A stretch of DNA of 64,000 nucleotides, taken from the NCBI GenBank assembly GCA_010645155.1, contig CM021313.1, positions 1,240,904 through 1,304,903 on the forward strand, given 5' to 3'. Positions 24,201 through 34,399 of the stretch are shown here, one piece after another; the stretch's first letter is position 1, and each line of letters starts with the position of its first letter. Under the pieces are notes generated by a model. The model was given only the letters and a program-made list of their open reading frames with translations, did not search any database and was not told the origin of the DNA. The stretch comes from Tigriopus japonicus. Lineage: Eukaryota > Arthropoda > Copepoda > Harpacticoida > Harpacticidae. The position numbers were made by a program, and so were the translations under genes.

Positions 24201-27200
24201 GTGGTCTTAGAATCTGAGCGATTCCTCGCCAACTTGATCTTCGAAGAAGGCGAAAAGCCCGACATTACCCAGTTTAACCTCACAACTCCCGGGTTCATAT
24301 CACCGAATCCGTTGTTTGGTGCCAAATATCAAGTAGATATCACTTGCGTCTATCAGGGATTTGCCATCAATTGTGGCAACTACGAGAAAGAGGCCACATT
24401 GAAGGCGCCCTCCTCGTGTTTCTTGCATGTTTCCCCTTGTTCCATCTCGGACCGAATTGATTTCATCCGTCCTCATCGATTTCGTGCCATTTCACTCGAA
24501 GACGGATCCGTGATGGTTAGATGGACCGAAACTCGCAATGGTTGGAGGTCACCCAAAATGCGCCTCAAGGTCGAGGATGATACGGGAAATGTGATTGAGG
24601 AGCTCGGAGACTCCATTCAAAAAGTTATCACCCTACCCAATTTACAAAAGACCAATGATTACAAGCTCATCTTCACCCCTTATGGTCCCAATATACCAAC
24701 TAAAGTCAAGGAACACTCTGGGACTCTAATTTTAAGTAAGTTGGGTGCAAGTCTTAATGGAATAAAATACTGACCTCGATCTAATTTCAGTGCTAAAATT
24801 GAACTCGACCAAGCATCACTCATTTGTGACAGACGTCGACTTCACGAGCCAAATTCAATGGAGTGGTCAGATTCGTTCGACTTGGGAACCAGCACGAGCA
24901 GTTATGGAGGACAAGAAGGCCAACGTGTATTCTGAAATGGAGGCACTTGGCTATATAATTAGTTTGCGACCCATGGGAGGTTCAGGTACTTAACCTAAAG
25001 GAATGTGTTTGGCCACCGAAGCCATCTAAAAGGACTTTTGTTTCTAGGTGACGAGATCTTACAAACTGCCAATCTGTCCTATGCCGATAATTCCTATAGT
25101 TTTGGAGGCATTCTGATGGGCAGTTCTTACCAATTGAGCCTGGAGTGTGTCTTTCAAAATCAATTAATACCTTGTGGAAACACCGTTATTGCCTCCGGTA
25201 AACTGCGTCTGCAGCCACAAGTAGGGATACAAACTACAGTATTTTTATAACATTTTTCTTTTCGTCGGATAGGTTCACCGGTTCATTTCGTGGAGTCCAA
25301 CTCTTCAATGACACTCTACGTGGAAACATCACTGCCTGACCAATGGGAAGATTTGGAATCGGAATGCATCTCATCTGGAGGACATCTTGTCAGCCTAGAT
25401 CATTACTATTTGGAGGAAGCCTTGGCACGAAACACCAATTTATCGAGTTATTGGTCGGGGGGCAATATCTGTTCCAACAGTCCAGGTAATAATATACGTA
25501 TACTCTCATGCTCCGAAAAAGGATTCACCGTCGCAAATTGACTGATTGTACCATTCGCTTACGGTTTCGTTGTGGTTTGTTTGCAGCTCCTCCCGATAGC
25601 ATGTGGAGTGATGGAAGTGCAGAACTGTCAACCAATTTTGCATTCAATTCCGGGCTCGATGGGGGTCACTGTTGCATTAAGGTTGATATCGTTCACCAAC
25701 CTCGTTTGAACTCATCCTCGGCATGGAAAGGAGAAAACTGTGCCACCTACCTTCATGGAATTTGTGAATACCAAGTCACTGGTAATATAAAAATAGCAAC
25801 CAATCAATTCTTCCTAAAACCGAAGGCTCTCTTTGACCCTAGCATTCCTAGTCGAATTCAAAATGTGATGTCTTACGAATAAGTCACCAAAGAGACAAGA
25901 AGTAAATTTTTCATGAAACGCTAATTTATGAAAGCAAATCCAAAAGCAAATGCGGACGATTTTTATGCCAGCTTGCACCATTTCTAACATGGCTATTTAT
26001 ACTTTTCTTTATTTGCAGATTATTTGGATCAGCCTATGAATTTGGTTGGAACAGCATTGTCTCCCGAGTCCATTAATCTCACATGGAGTGGAGCCATGAA
26101 GTTTTGGCAACCCCAAGAATTCATGGTCGTCTATTGTCACGTGAGACATTTATCAGTAGCATCTTTGCCAATTCGTGGTAACTTTTGCCGATATGACACG
26201 GTCAAGGACCAATCTCTTATCATTGAGGGTTTGGAGCCGTTCTCGGAGTACAATATATCAATCATTGGAAAGCTTCCACCTTTTGAGAAAACAGCCTCCG
26301 CTCTTGGAAGTGCTCGAACACGTAAGATCGAGTGTTTCTTTCTTAAATCACAGCCTCCAATGGATTTCCGATTCTACGTCCTTTCCTTCTTGCTCCATAG
26401 TTCCAATGTCAGACATAGAGTGGATCATCACGCCAAAAGGTCATCTCATAGTGTCTTGGTTGAAAAAGATAGCCAAGTTTGAAGAGGCCGATGTCGTGAT
26501 GCTATCACTCAAAAATCTTGATGGCGACATTAGTTCAAATTATACAGGAACAGCAGCGGAGGTTCGCGTCTCTAACCTTCGACTTGGAGGGATGTACGAA
26601 GTTTTTCTCTATGATCCCAAATATGAAGCAACTTTTGGACCCATTGCAATCGAAGCTTGTAAGCAATTGTGCCATAAGATTGTCCTTCATTGAAATTGAA
26701 CCATAATATTTCCTTGCAGACCCTAATTGTTCGTCTGGCACTCGGATTGGCTTTTCTTGTTCTTATTATGGATCTGACCCCGCTTCTGAGGCCAGAGCTG
26801 ATTCCATTTGTCAGGAAGATTTTTTTGAGGCTCAAGACAGGCTTTCAGAACCAGTAAAGGCTTTAAACGTCACATCTGATTTGGTTTGGATGGGTACAGG
26901 TAAGAAAATATAGTCATCATGCTTCAGTCGCAACAAATGTCCCTATTATTGCTATGGTGAATTTGCAGATTTGCGAAATCGAACTCCGAGATTCGACACC
27001 TCAATCATGGAGGAAGAGGGTGCAGAAAAAGCGGCAAAAATCCGCTTTCCTGACACAAATTATACATCTGAAGCTGATTCTTGCTCGGCTTGGTCAATTA
27101 GTCAAGAGAGGTTGCGTGAAACCCCTTGTGATGAGATCTTACCGGTCCTTTGTCAAAATGAAATTCCACGTAAGATATGATTCTTTCATTTTTTGCACAA

Positions 27201-30200
27201 GATCGGCCAATTTTTTGCGCTGTTTCTAAGGGGGAGTTTTGGATAAAACTAGCGAGTTCTAACGCATAACAGTTTTTTAACGTTTCTTGCCAACCGAGTG
27301 ACCAATCCTAAACTTGTAGGATATTTGTTTTCCACTTCTTGATATTATTTTCAGTGCAAAGCAACGCTCCAAATCGATCATCCTTGAAGATCATTCCTGG
27401 TCCAACTCATGTTGTCTTATCTTGGGATGCTGAAAGTGACCAGGGTTGGGAAACCAATTACACAGTTCGAGTGACGCCTAAGACGGAAGTATTTGATCCA
27501 ATGGATCCCTTAGGGTATGATGGGAATGATACCCTCAATCGAACTGGAAGATTGGAAAACGACAGTCTCCTGCCATTTGAGTTCCACGTCCTATCGTCAA
27601 GTGCGCCACCAATAAATCTAACTAATCTCTTGCCTGAGAGTGAATACACTGTTGAACTCATCACTTCCCTTGGGCCCAAATTCAAGACGACTCTCCAATT
27701 GGACAATGTCTACACCACTGCCAACAATTCAAAGATGCCAGCTGAAATTGTTGGGGTACTAGTTATGAGAATGATAACAAAATGGCCTTTGGCCTAACTC
27801 TTTGAATCTATTTTCAGTACACTATGGTACCTGATGACTACAGAACGGCGGAATTTTCGATTATGTCTTTCGTCATGATCATTTTGCTTCTTTGCATTAT
27901 TATTCTTTTAATCTCCGGAACGATGTAATGCTCTCTAGTTTGTGAAGCAAGGTCTGTTTCCCTTAGAAAATTTTAACCTAATAACTCTATTTCAGCCCTG
28001 TATATTCCGACAATGCCATGCAAGTTTGCTTCCAAATCTCTCTGTTTCTTTTCACTCTGAGCTTGCTTTTGGCAGGCACTGACGGTCCATGGTCCTGGGA
28101 CCTTGAGGTGAGAATCTAAACGATTAGAAAGTCTTGCTGATTTCAATAAAAAAGACCCATTTTTGTTTCAGGATCAGACGTGGTGTGCCGTGGCCGTTGG
28201 CTGTTTGGCCTTTTTTATCCTTACAGCTTTGACGTTTTTACTGTTAGAAAGCCTGTGTATAGCTCACAAATTGGTGTCTTGGGTAACTTGCCCTCTTTTA
28301 GACAATATTTCAATCATGGTTGCCATGGGATTCCTGTTCCCCCTGATATATGTTGTGATTGTGGTTCCAATATTTCACAACAATCTTGTGCCAGATCAAC
28401 AAAGAGTGTAAGACGAATTCGTTTATTTGGCAAAGAAATTCGGCATAATTCACCTCTTTTCTCGTTTGTAGATGTTGGTTGAATCTTTCAAATAACGCGT
28501 CAGCTGCCATTTTAGTTCCCATTAGTCTGCTTTTTCTTGGGACTCTCATCATCTTACTGATCTCATTATTCTCCGGTTCAAAAGAACGGTTGATGTCCGC
28601 CTCGTACCACATCCGTTCAAGGTACTCGTTTGACTGGAACTTTATAAAAACTTATTCTTTTATCTTTCGATAAAAACATCAACATGTTTAATTTCAGCAC
28701 TCTGCGTTACACAAGATACGTGTTGATGTTGATACTGGGTCTTTTGGGGCTTGTCATCGGGTTGGGTCTCAGTGCCACACATTTGGATTCACCAGGTTTT
28801 CTCGTAACCTTCATGGTGTTTCATTTGATCTTGGCATTAGTCATCCTCATTCTGCGATGTCTCTTGGACAAACAGGTGCGTAATTTGGCACTTTCCAATT
28901 GGTATGCCACGTAAAGTTTGAACACATGGCATGAGGTGACACGATTCACATCAATCAAATACGAAGCACAAAGATAATATTTTTTAAATAGATGTTTGTT
29001 CGGGAGATTTTTCTAACCTTCAATGGGGCGATTGAAGTTCGAGGAATTCAATCGTTTAAATTTGATAAATAAAATGAATTATGTTTTGGAAGGATGTATT
29101 GGATGAAAACATGAACATGGTTGCCATGTTGGAAACGTCCACAGAGTAACCATAGCAAGAAAATTAATAATTCAATGAATGTGGTATTGGCGTTTGACCA
29201 CAGCACACTGCTCACGGTACAGTTCAGAGATGATATCCAAAGGTTTGGATGAAAATGAAATGTTTCTTGGAAAAAAATCAAACATGATTTCATGCTTGAA
29301 CGTTCTTTTGCAATGTTCATCCTGTTCTCAATTTAATAACTGCCGTTGCTTCTTTGAGCATGTTTCTTGAGATTTGATGACGATCGCTAATTCGGTTAAT
29401 ATCACAACAAAACGTCGTCGAATGGCGTAAAACGTACCTATCAATCCCCATATACTCTGTATGTTGCGTTTACGTCTCGTACACGATGATCTCCGCCTGC
29501 TATCTGCTAAACAAAGAGTGTTCAATTTAGAGACAGGAAGTTAAGACGAATAAAACTGCCAAATTAGACGAAAAAAGACGAATAAAATTACCTGATTAGA
29601 CGAAAAAAGACGAATAAAATTGCCCGATTAGACGAAAAAAGACGAAAAAACCTGNNNNNNNNNNNNNNNNNNNNNNNNNNNNNNNNNNNNNNNNNNNNNN
29701 NNNNNNNNNNNNNNNNNNNNNNNNNNNNNNNNNNNNNNNNNNNNNNNNNNNNNNNNNNNNNNNNNNNNNNNNNNNNNNNNNNNNNNNNNNNNNNNNNNNN
29801 NNNNNNNNNNNNNNNNNNNNNNNNNNNNNNNNNNNNNNNNNNNNNNNNNNNNNNNNNNNNNNNNNNNNNNNNNNNNNNNNNNNNNNNNNNNNNNNNNNNN
29901 NNNNNNNNNNNNNNNNNNNNNNNNNNNNNNNNNNNNNNNNNNNNNNNNNNNNNNNNNNNNNNNNNNNNNNNNNNNNNNNNNNNNNNNNNNNNNNNNNNNN
30001 NNNNNNNNNNNNNNNNNNNNNNNNNNNNNNNNNNNNNNNNNNNNNNNNNNNNNNNNNNNNNNNNNNNNNNNNNNNNNNNNNNNNNNNNNNNNNNNNNNNN
30101 NNNNNNNNNNNNNNNNNNNNNNNNNNNNNNNNNATTAAAACAGCTGCCCATAAAGTAGACAAAATGTGTGGCCCAATTGAGGGGAAACAGCTGCACCCTT

Positions 30201-32085
30201 GTGCAAAACGGCAAAATCTACAAAGTTAACAAACGGAAAAGTGCCAAATAAGCAAGAAATTGTCAGTGGAACATATAAGTTTAAAAAAACAAGAGCTCAA
30301 AACCGCCCTTATTTCAACGGTTTCAATAGAGCAATATTTAGAGGCAGATTTGTTGACATTAATTATTCAAATAGTCAGATAGCCTTTTCAATCCAATTTT
30401 CTTTCTTTGTGTTAGGAAACTCTACAAGTTAAAATGTAAGTGTGGATCATATTTTGTTGCCCAAGTTTTGGCGTTGAACTTTTTTAAAAGTGTCTATTTG
30501 ATTCCAAATTTGAGAAAAAAGCTTCAAATCTAAGAAAAGTTCCAATTTTTGAGTAATTAGACGAAAAAAGTTGAGTGAAATTGCCGGATTAGACGAAAAA
30601 AGACGAATAAAATCCAAATTAGACGAATAAATTTGTTGCGACGAATAAGGGTAAAAAAGACGAATAAAGACGAAGAAAGACGAATAAGTTTATTCGTCTT
30701 AAGTTCCTGTCCCTAGTGTTCATACTTGCAAGGAATGTTGGAAGCATTACTTAAATCCTCAGCATGATGTTTTCCTTTTTTCTTTACACACGCTGCCTCG
30801 ATCTCGACAGGTCCTTTTAAAAATCAAAAGATTACGTAAGTCTAATGAAGAAATTGGTGAGACTTATCTTACCCGAAATAACGCGAGGGATGGAAATCGG
30901 TCAGCCTACAGCCGCAAATCCATTGCCTCTGCCCAAAGTCGCACGAAAAGCATCGTGAGCCACAATCAAGTGGCGCCTCAAAGACAGAGTATTACCCCTG
31001 TTGAAAGTGAGGAGGACCCTGCCGAGAACCGGAGTCCGGATGAGCTCATTCGTGGGCCACGAGAAAGTAAATGAGTGTGCCCCTCTTGCTCTCTTGGATT
31101 GATCCTTCAGTGTAATGATGTTTTAGGATTTTGGTAAAATATTTGACAGCTCCATTCCCATGGGTTCAATCTCATGTACCATACGTTGCTACTTTCAAAT
31201 CCGCACTTGATTCATTTATTGAAACATACAAACATACACTCACCCTTTAAGAGCGACAGATGGCCTTCTCCCATCGTCCACGCACCCTTTGTTCACGTTT
31301 GACCTTTTTTCTCTTTCCTCTTATTCACGTCCTTGCTCACAGTTCCTTCCAACCGGTTTGGGCGTTTGAGCCGAAAAAGTTCATCTTCCACCTCTACTAC
31401 CCGCACCACTCACACTTCAGCAGATCAAGTGAGGTCATCCTCGTCCTCATGGATTTGGCCGCACTCGGCCAAAAGACCGGTCACGGGCAGTGACACCACC
31501 ACCGTGGATTGTGATTGGCAGCACTCGAAGAATGCCTTGTGGAGAGAGCTAGAAAATAATAGCCCATATTCGGCCTCCAATCGGAAGGTACAGAGAGATT
31601 TTGTCTAATGCTGACTTTTGTGTCTCGAACCCCCGGATGTTGTTAAGGTTGCGAGATTGCTAGTCAACCAGATCCCGACCGGAAAAACAACAAACACGTG
31701 CACTCTTATTTCTGACGATCCCGGTTGACAAAGTATATCTGTTTAACCATTTTAAGACGTTTCATTTTAGGCATTACGTCGGTTTCGGCGCATTTGCAGT
31801 GAACAGTACACACCCATATTGTTGCGAAGTCATGGGCTTCGCGGCTCAGTTAGCCCCTCAATGGATGCTATGGATCCTCCAGCCAAATATACAAGTCCTT
31901 TTGGTGATACAGATGTGCGTCCGGTTATTCCCGACGGACAGGGTCGTCTACGCTCTGCTGGGCTCAAAGATGCTTATTTTAGCCTGCCAAACACCCCAGA
32001 TACTGAGGATCCCATGAAACGTTTGGCAATTGCGCGACCATTTCTTCAACTATCCACTGAAATCGGTGGCGAATCTTACATTTGA
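21292..32085 (+). CDS. Adhesion-class 7TM receptor with discoidin, two C-type-lectin-like and FN3 domains, no GAIN/GPS
   Basis: Twenty-one coding exons: 21292-21340, 23334-23415, 23607-23859, 23922-24735, 24791-24985, 25048-25197, 25273-25485, 25587-25781, 26019-26321, 26401-26658, 26720-26899, 26969-27169, 27355-27755, 27818-27924, 27996-28107, 28172-28407, 28472-28621, 28698-28875, 30811-31066, 31343-31587, 31771-32085. Every junction keeps phase; 1630 residues. Signal peptide 1-17; F5/8C discoidin domain 28-180 (CYFGLGLESGRIADDQIT ... RFEVLGC); FN3/Ig-like region to about 514; C-type lectin-like domain 1 at 515-650 (GGHLVSL, YWSGGN, CATYLHGICEYQ); FN3-like 651-837; degenerate lectin-like domain 2 at 838-964; FN3 965-1090; seven helices at about 1112-1355. 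Secretin/adhesion hallmarks seen: TM3 Cys with LLLESLCIAHKL, second-loop CWLN, and TM7 followed by ILRCLLDKQVLLKIKRL. Tail of about 270 residues, Ser/Arg-rich, ending E-S-Y-I. Expected to be a surface recognition and signalling receptor; ligand unknown. No GPS cleavage motif is visible before TM1. Confidence 0.9.
29526..30715. mobile_element. hAT-like element with GACGAATAAA arrays, interrupted by an assembly gap
   Basis: The left end has TAGAGACAGGAAGTTAAGACG; the right end read from the opposite strand has TAGGGACAGGAACTTAAGACG. Flanking 8-mers GTGTTCAA (29518-29525) and GTGTTCAT (30716-30723) match at 7 of 8 positions. Both subterminal regions carry repeated TTAGACGAAAAAAGACGAATAAAAT words, which probably caused the assembly gap at 29655-30133. 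The unit sits in intron 18 of the 7TM receptor gene. Its internal coding potential is unknown because of the gap. Confidence 0.72.
29655..30133. other. Assembly gap (N run), 479 bases
   Basis: Unknown sequence inside the hAT-like element. Any frame reported across it is meaningless. Confidence 0.98.
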
Positions 32086-32111
32086 CACAATTGTGACGGA
32101 TTGAATGAACG

Positions 32112-32117
32112 AATAAA
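32112..32117 (+). promoter_or_regulatory. Polyadenylation signal AATAAA of the 7TM receptor gene
   Basis: AATAAA occurs 27 bases after the receptor stop codon, a typical position for cleavage shortly downstream. Confidence 0.5.
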
Positions 32118-32511
32118 TTTTGCTCCCAGCAACACTTTTAGGGCTACAAAAGTTCTTTCATCAGACCTTTGGAGTAGTTCAAAACTTAGACAGATTTAAT
32201 TGGTCATAACTAGAGCGAGGATTTTAAAATTTTAACTGAAAACTTTATTATCTCGACTAAAAAAACAACACACTAAATAGATTTTGCCCTATCGATTTAG
32301 TAATTGAGAAGAGAAAACTTTTTTTTGGTAATTTTTTGTAAAAAAAATTTTTTTTTGTAAAAAAACCTTTTTTTGTTCATTTGTATCTGGCAAAAAACTT
32401 TTTTTTGTCCCGTTTTCGCCATATTTCCAACTTCAAAACTTCTTTTTTTTGACATTTTTTTCTAACTTCTTTTCCGCCTTTTAGTCATAAGTTATGAAAT
32501 AATAAATAAAT
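32118..32511. other. T-rich low-complexity intergenic stretch
   Basis: Runs of seven to nine T, alternating with short CAAAAAAC and GTAAAAAA words, occupy about 32315-32470. No gene is supported. Confidence 0.5.
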
Positions 32512-32804
32512 TAGAGACGGGCGTTTCGTGCAAATAAGAGCATGCGCGTTAAATGGAATACATATTCACCTTCAAAGATATTGCTGAGCGTAAACAACTT
32601 CACCTCTTATGAAATCAAATCAGAAACCTCACAATAGGCCTTGTCTTTGTTCCTGTTAACAGGACAACTACGGGAGTACTTCTAATGTCACTCCAACTTG
32701 AATTCAATTGATTTCAAGTTGGATAGAATGAGCCGCGTCTGTGAACGTGGAATTTTATTCCATATAACGTCCATCGTCTTTTTAACACGAAATGCCCGTC
32801 CCTA
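32512..32804. mobile_element. hAT-like MITE, 293 bp, with about 55-bp inverted ends
   Basis: The left end reads TAGAGACGGGCGTTTCGTG; the right end read from the other strand reads TAGGGACGGGCATTTCGTG. Similarity continues inward through a CGTTAxATGGAATA block. The TAGNG start is hAT-like. I do not see a convincing 8-bp target duplication at these exact boundaries, so the ends or the flank may be altered. Confidence 0.6.
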
Positions 32805-33294
32805 GACTCATAACTATTACCAAATATGGATTTTTGGTAACAGCAAATGCTCGATTAGCATTATTCACGAGGCTTAAAAAAATTGAGCAAAATAAAGAAG
32901 GATATTAAAGTATTTGCACTTCGTATGTTCTGCTTTAGCCATTTGTTTGAAATGACGTCCTCAACACTTGTAATAGGACGTCTTTCTTTTATCATTCCAT
33001 TATCGGCCAAAGATTAGCTTTGTATGGTGAAATTCGAAAAGGCATGCATGAGTGACTCATACTAGATTCAAATCAATATTGAGGCCCGTCTAGTTGTCAA
33101 AAGTATATGTACTATCCTCGATTTGTTGGCTGATGACATGCCAGCCTGTTTTCCGACACGTGGAGGTTATGACATGAAAGGCTAGGAGAGCCATACCTAT
33201 AAAGAATTTGTCCAAACTTGATTCAGTACCAGTCCTAAACCGCCTGCGAGATTCATTCCACTTAAGCAATTGTGCCATCCATCTTTCCACCAGA

Positions 33295-34102
33295 ATGGGT
33301 ATTCTGTTTTCAACGTTGGTTGAAAGATTGTTCGCAGCCACTCCAGCCAGAGTGTGCATGTTAGGCCTCGATGGAGCCGGCAAAACAACCATCTTGTACA
33401 AGATGAAGCACAACGAGATGGTCCACACTATTCCAACCATCGGATTCAACGTAGAGACCATCGAGTTCAAAAACTTGTCCCTGACCGTTTGGGACGTGGG
33501 AGGTCAGACTAAAATCAGGTAAAATAATCGATCTAATGGGATCAAAAATGTTAAGACAGCACAACAGTTCCCAAATCAATCGATTCAACAACAATCAAAA
33601 TCATCACCCATAAGAAGTCTATGTTTGGTATTTCCTTAGTTGTTGTTTTTTAATTCGGGGCTCTCTTCAAAAAGTGAACAGTACTAATTTTATTATTCGA
33701 GTCTACTACTACTGTATTACTCTTCCAACGATTGATTTCACACAAGACCAATTCTGTTTCAGACCATTATGGCAACACTATTTCGAGAACAACGACGCTC
33801 TAATTTATGTGGTTGACTCTTGTGATCGGGAACGAATGGAAGAATCCCGAGACGAGCTCTGGTCTGTACTTTCTGATGGTCGCCTCCGAGACACTATTTT
33901 ATTGGTGATGGCCAATAAGCAAGATCTCCCCATGGCATTGAATGTGACTGAGATTACGGACAAGTTAGAATTGCACAAACTCAATCGTTGCCAATGGTAT
34001 GTCCAAGGAACCTCTGCTTCAAATGGCGAGGGATTAATTGACGGCTTTTCCTGGATGGCAGACACCATCAAATCCAAACCAAGAGGAAGAGGCCATTTCT
34101 AA
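33295..34102 (+). CDS. ARF-type small GTPase
   Basis: Two coding exons, 33295-33518 and 33763-34102, joined in phase 2, give 187 residues. Gly2 for N-myristoylation; P-loop GLDGAGKTT at 24-32; switch 1 [11 protein letters not shown] with Thr48; switch 2 WDVGGQ with Gln71; NKQD at 126-129; G5 region TSAS in place of the ARF motif TCAT. Known role of the family: GTP-dependent recruitment of coats and effectors to Golgi and endosomal membranes. It is close to ARF1-6 in length (about 181) but has divergent N-terminal helix and C-terminal SKPRGRGHF. It lies between ARF and ARL1 in P-loop spelling, so I call it ARF-type, perhaps a lineage duplicate. Start chosen at the ATG giving MG; the upstream open frame lacks this. 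Confidence 0.93.
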
Positions 34103-34138
34103 CGGCTCATTTTGTAACTAATCTTGTATATTTTCTTG

Positions 34139-34399
34139 TCATTTTTTGCCATCATTAAAAGAAAAAAAAGAGTTCTGATTTGGAATTGTGGTGGTGCTTC
34201 TTCGTGACTTGACGACTCTTAAGTTTGTTATGAGAATGTGACGAAACGTGTTTATCCTTTGTCTCCATGGCGTGTTAGACTCCAATATTGTACATGATGC
34301 ACTCGAGGAAGACGAGGAATCCCGGTTTTTCTTAATCAGGTCTGTCACAAAGTTTATGGCTCTCATTACTTCCTTATCTGAGGCATTCAAGCAGCACAT
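34139..34399 (-). CDS. Doubtful short protein with G-alpha-like N-terminus
   Basis: An 86-codon frame on the minus strand ends 37 bases from the ARF stop (tail to tail). Just upstream of its ATG is a possible acceptor (TTGTTTCAG), so an untranslated exon could precede it. The first residues, MCCLNASDKEVMRAIN, resemble the start of heterotrimeric G-protein alpha subunits (M-x-C-C-L-x-x-x-x-K-E). The rest has a serine run and no P-loop. No further G-alpha exons were found in the window. It may be an orphan exon, a pseudogene fragment or chance. Confidence 0.22.
   Translation of the reverse strand: MCCLNASDKEVMRAINFVTDLIKKNRDSSSSSSASCTILESNTPWRQRINTFRHILITNLRVVKSRRSTTTIPNQNSFFSFNDGKK
34154..34159 (+). 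promoter_or_regulatory. Probable polyadenylation signal ATTAAA of the ARF-type gene
   Basis: ATTAAA, the common variant signal, lies 52 bases after the stop codon. No AATAAA is closer. Confidence 0.4.

Noticed and set aside
29588..30214. Long minus-strand frames across the first gap
   Set aside because: They exist only because the N run contains no stops; likewise at 58036-58546 across the second gap.
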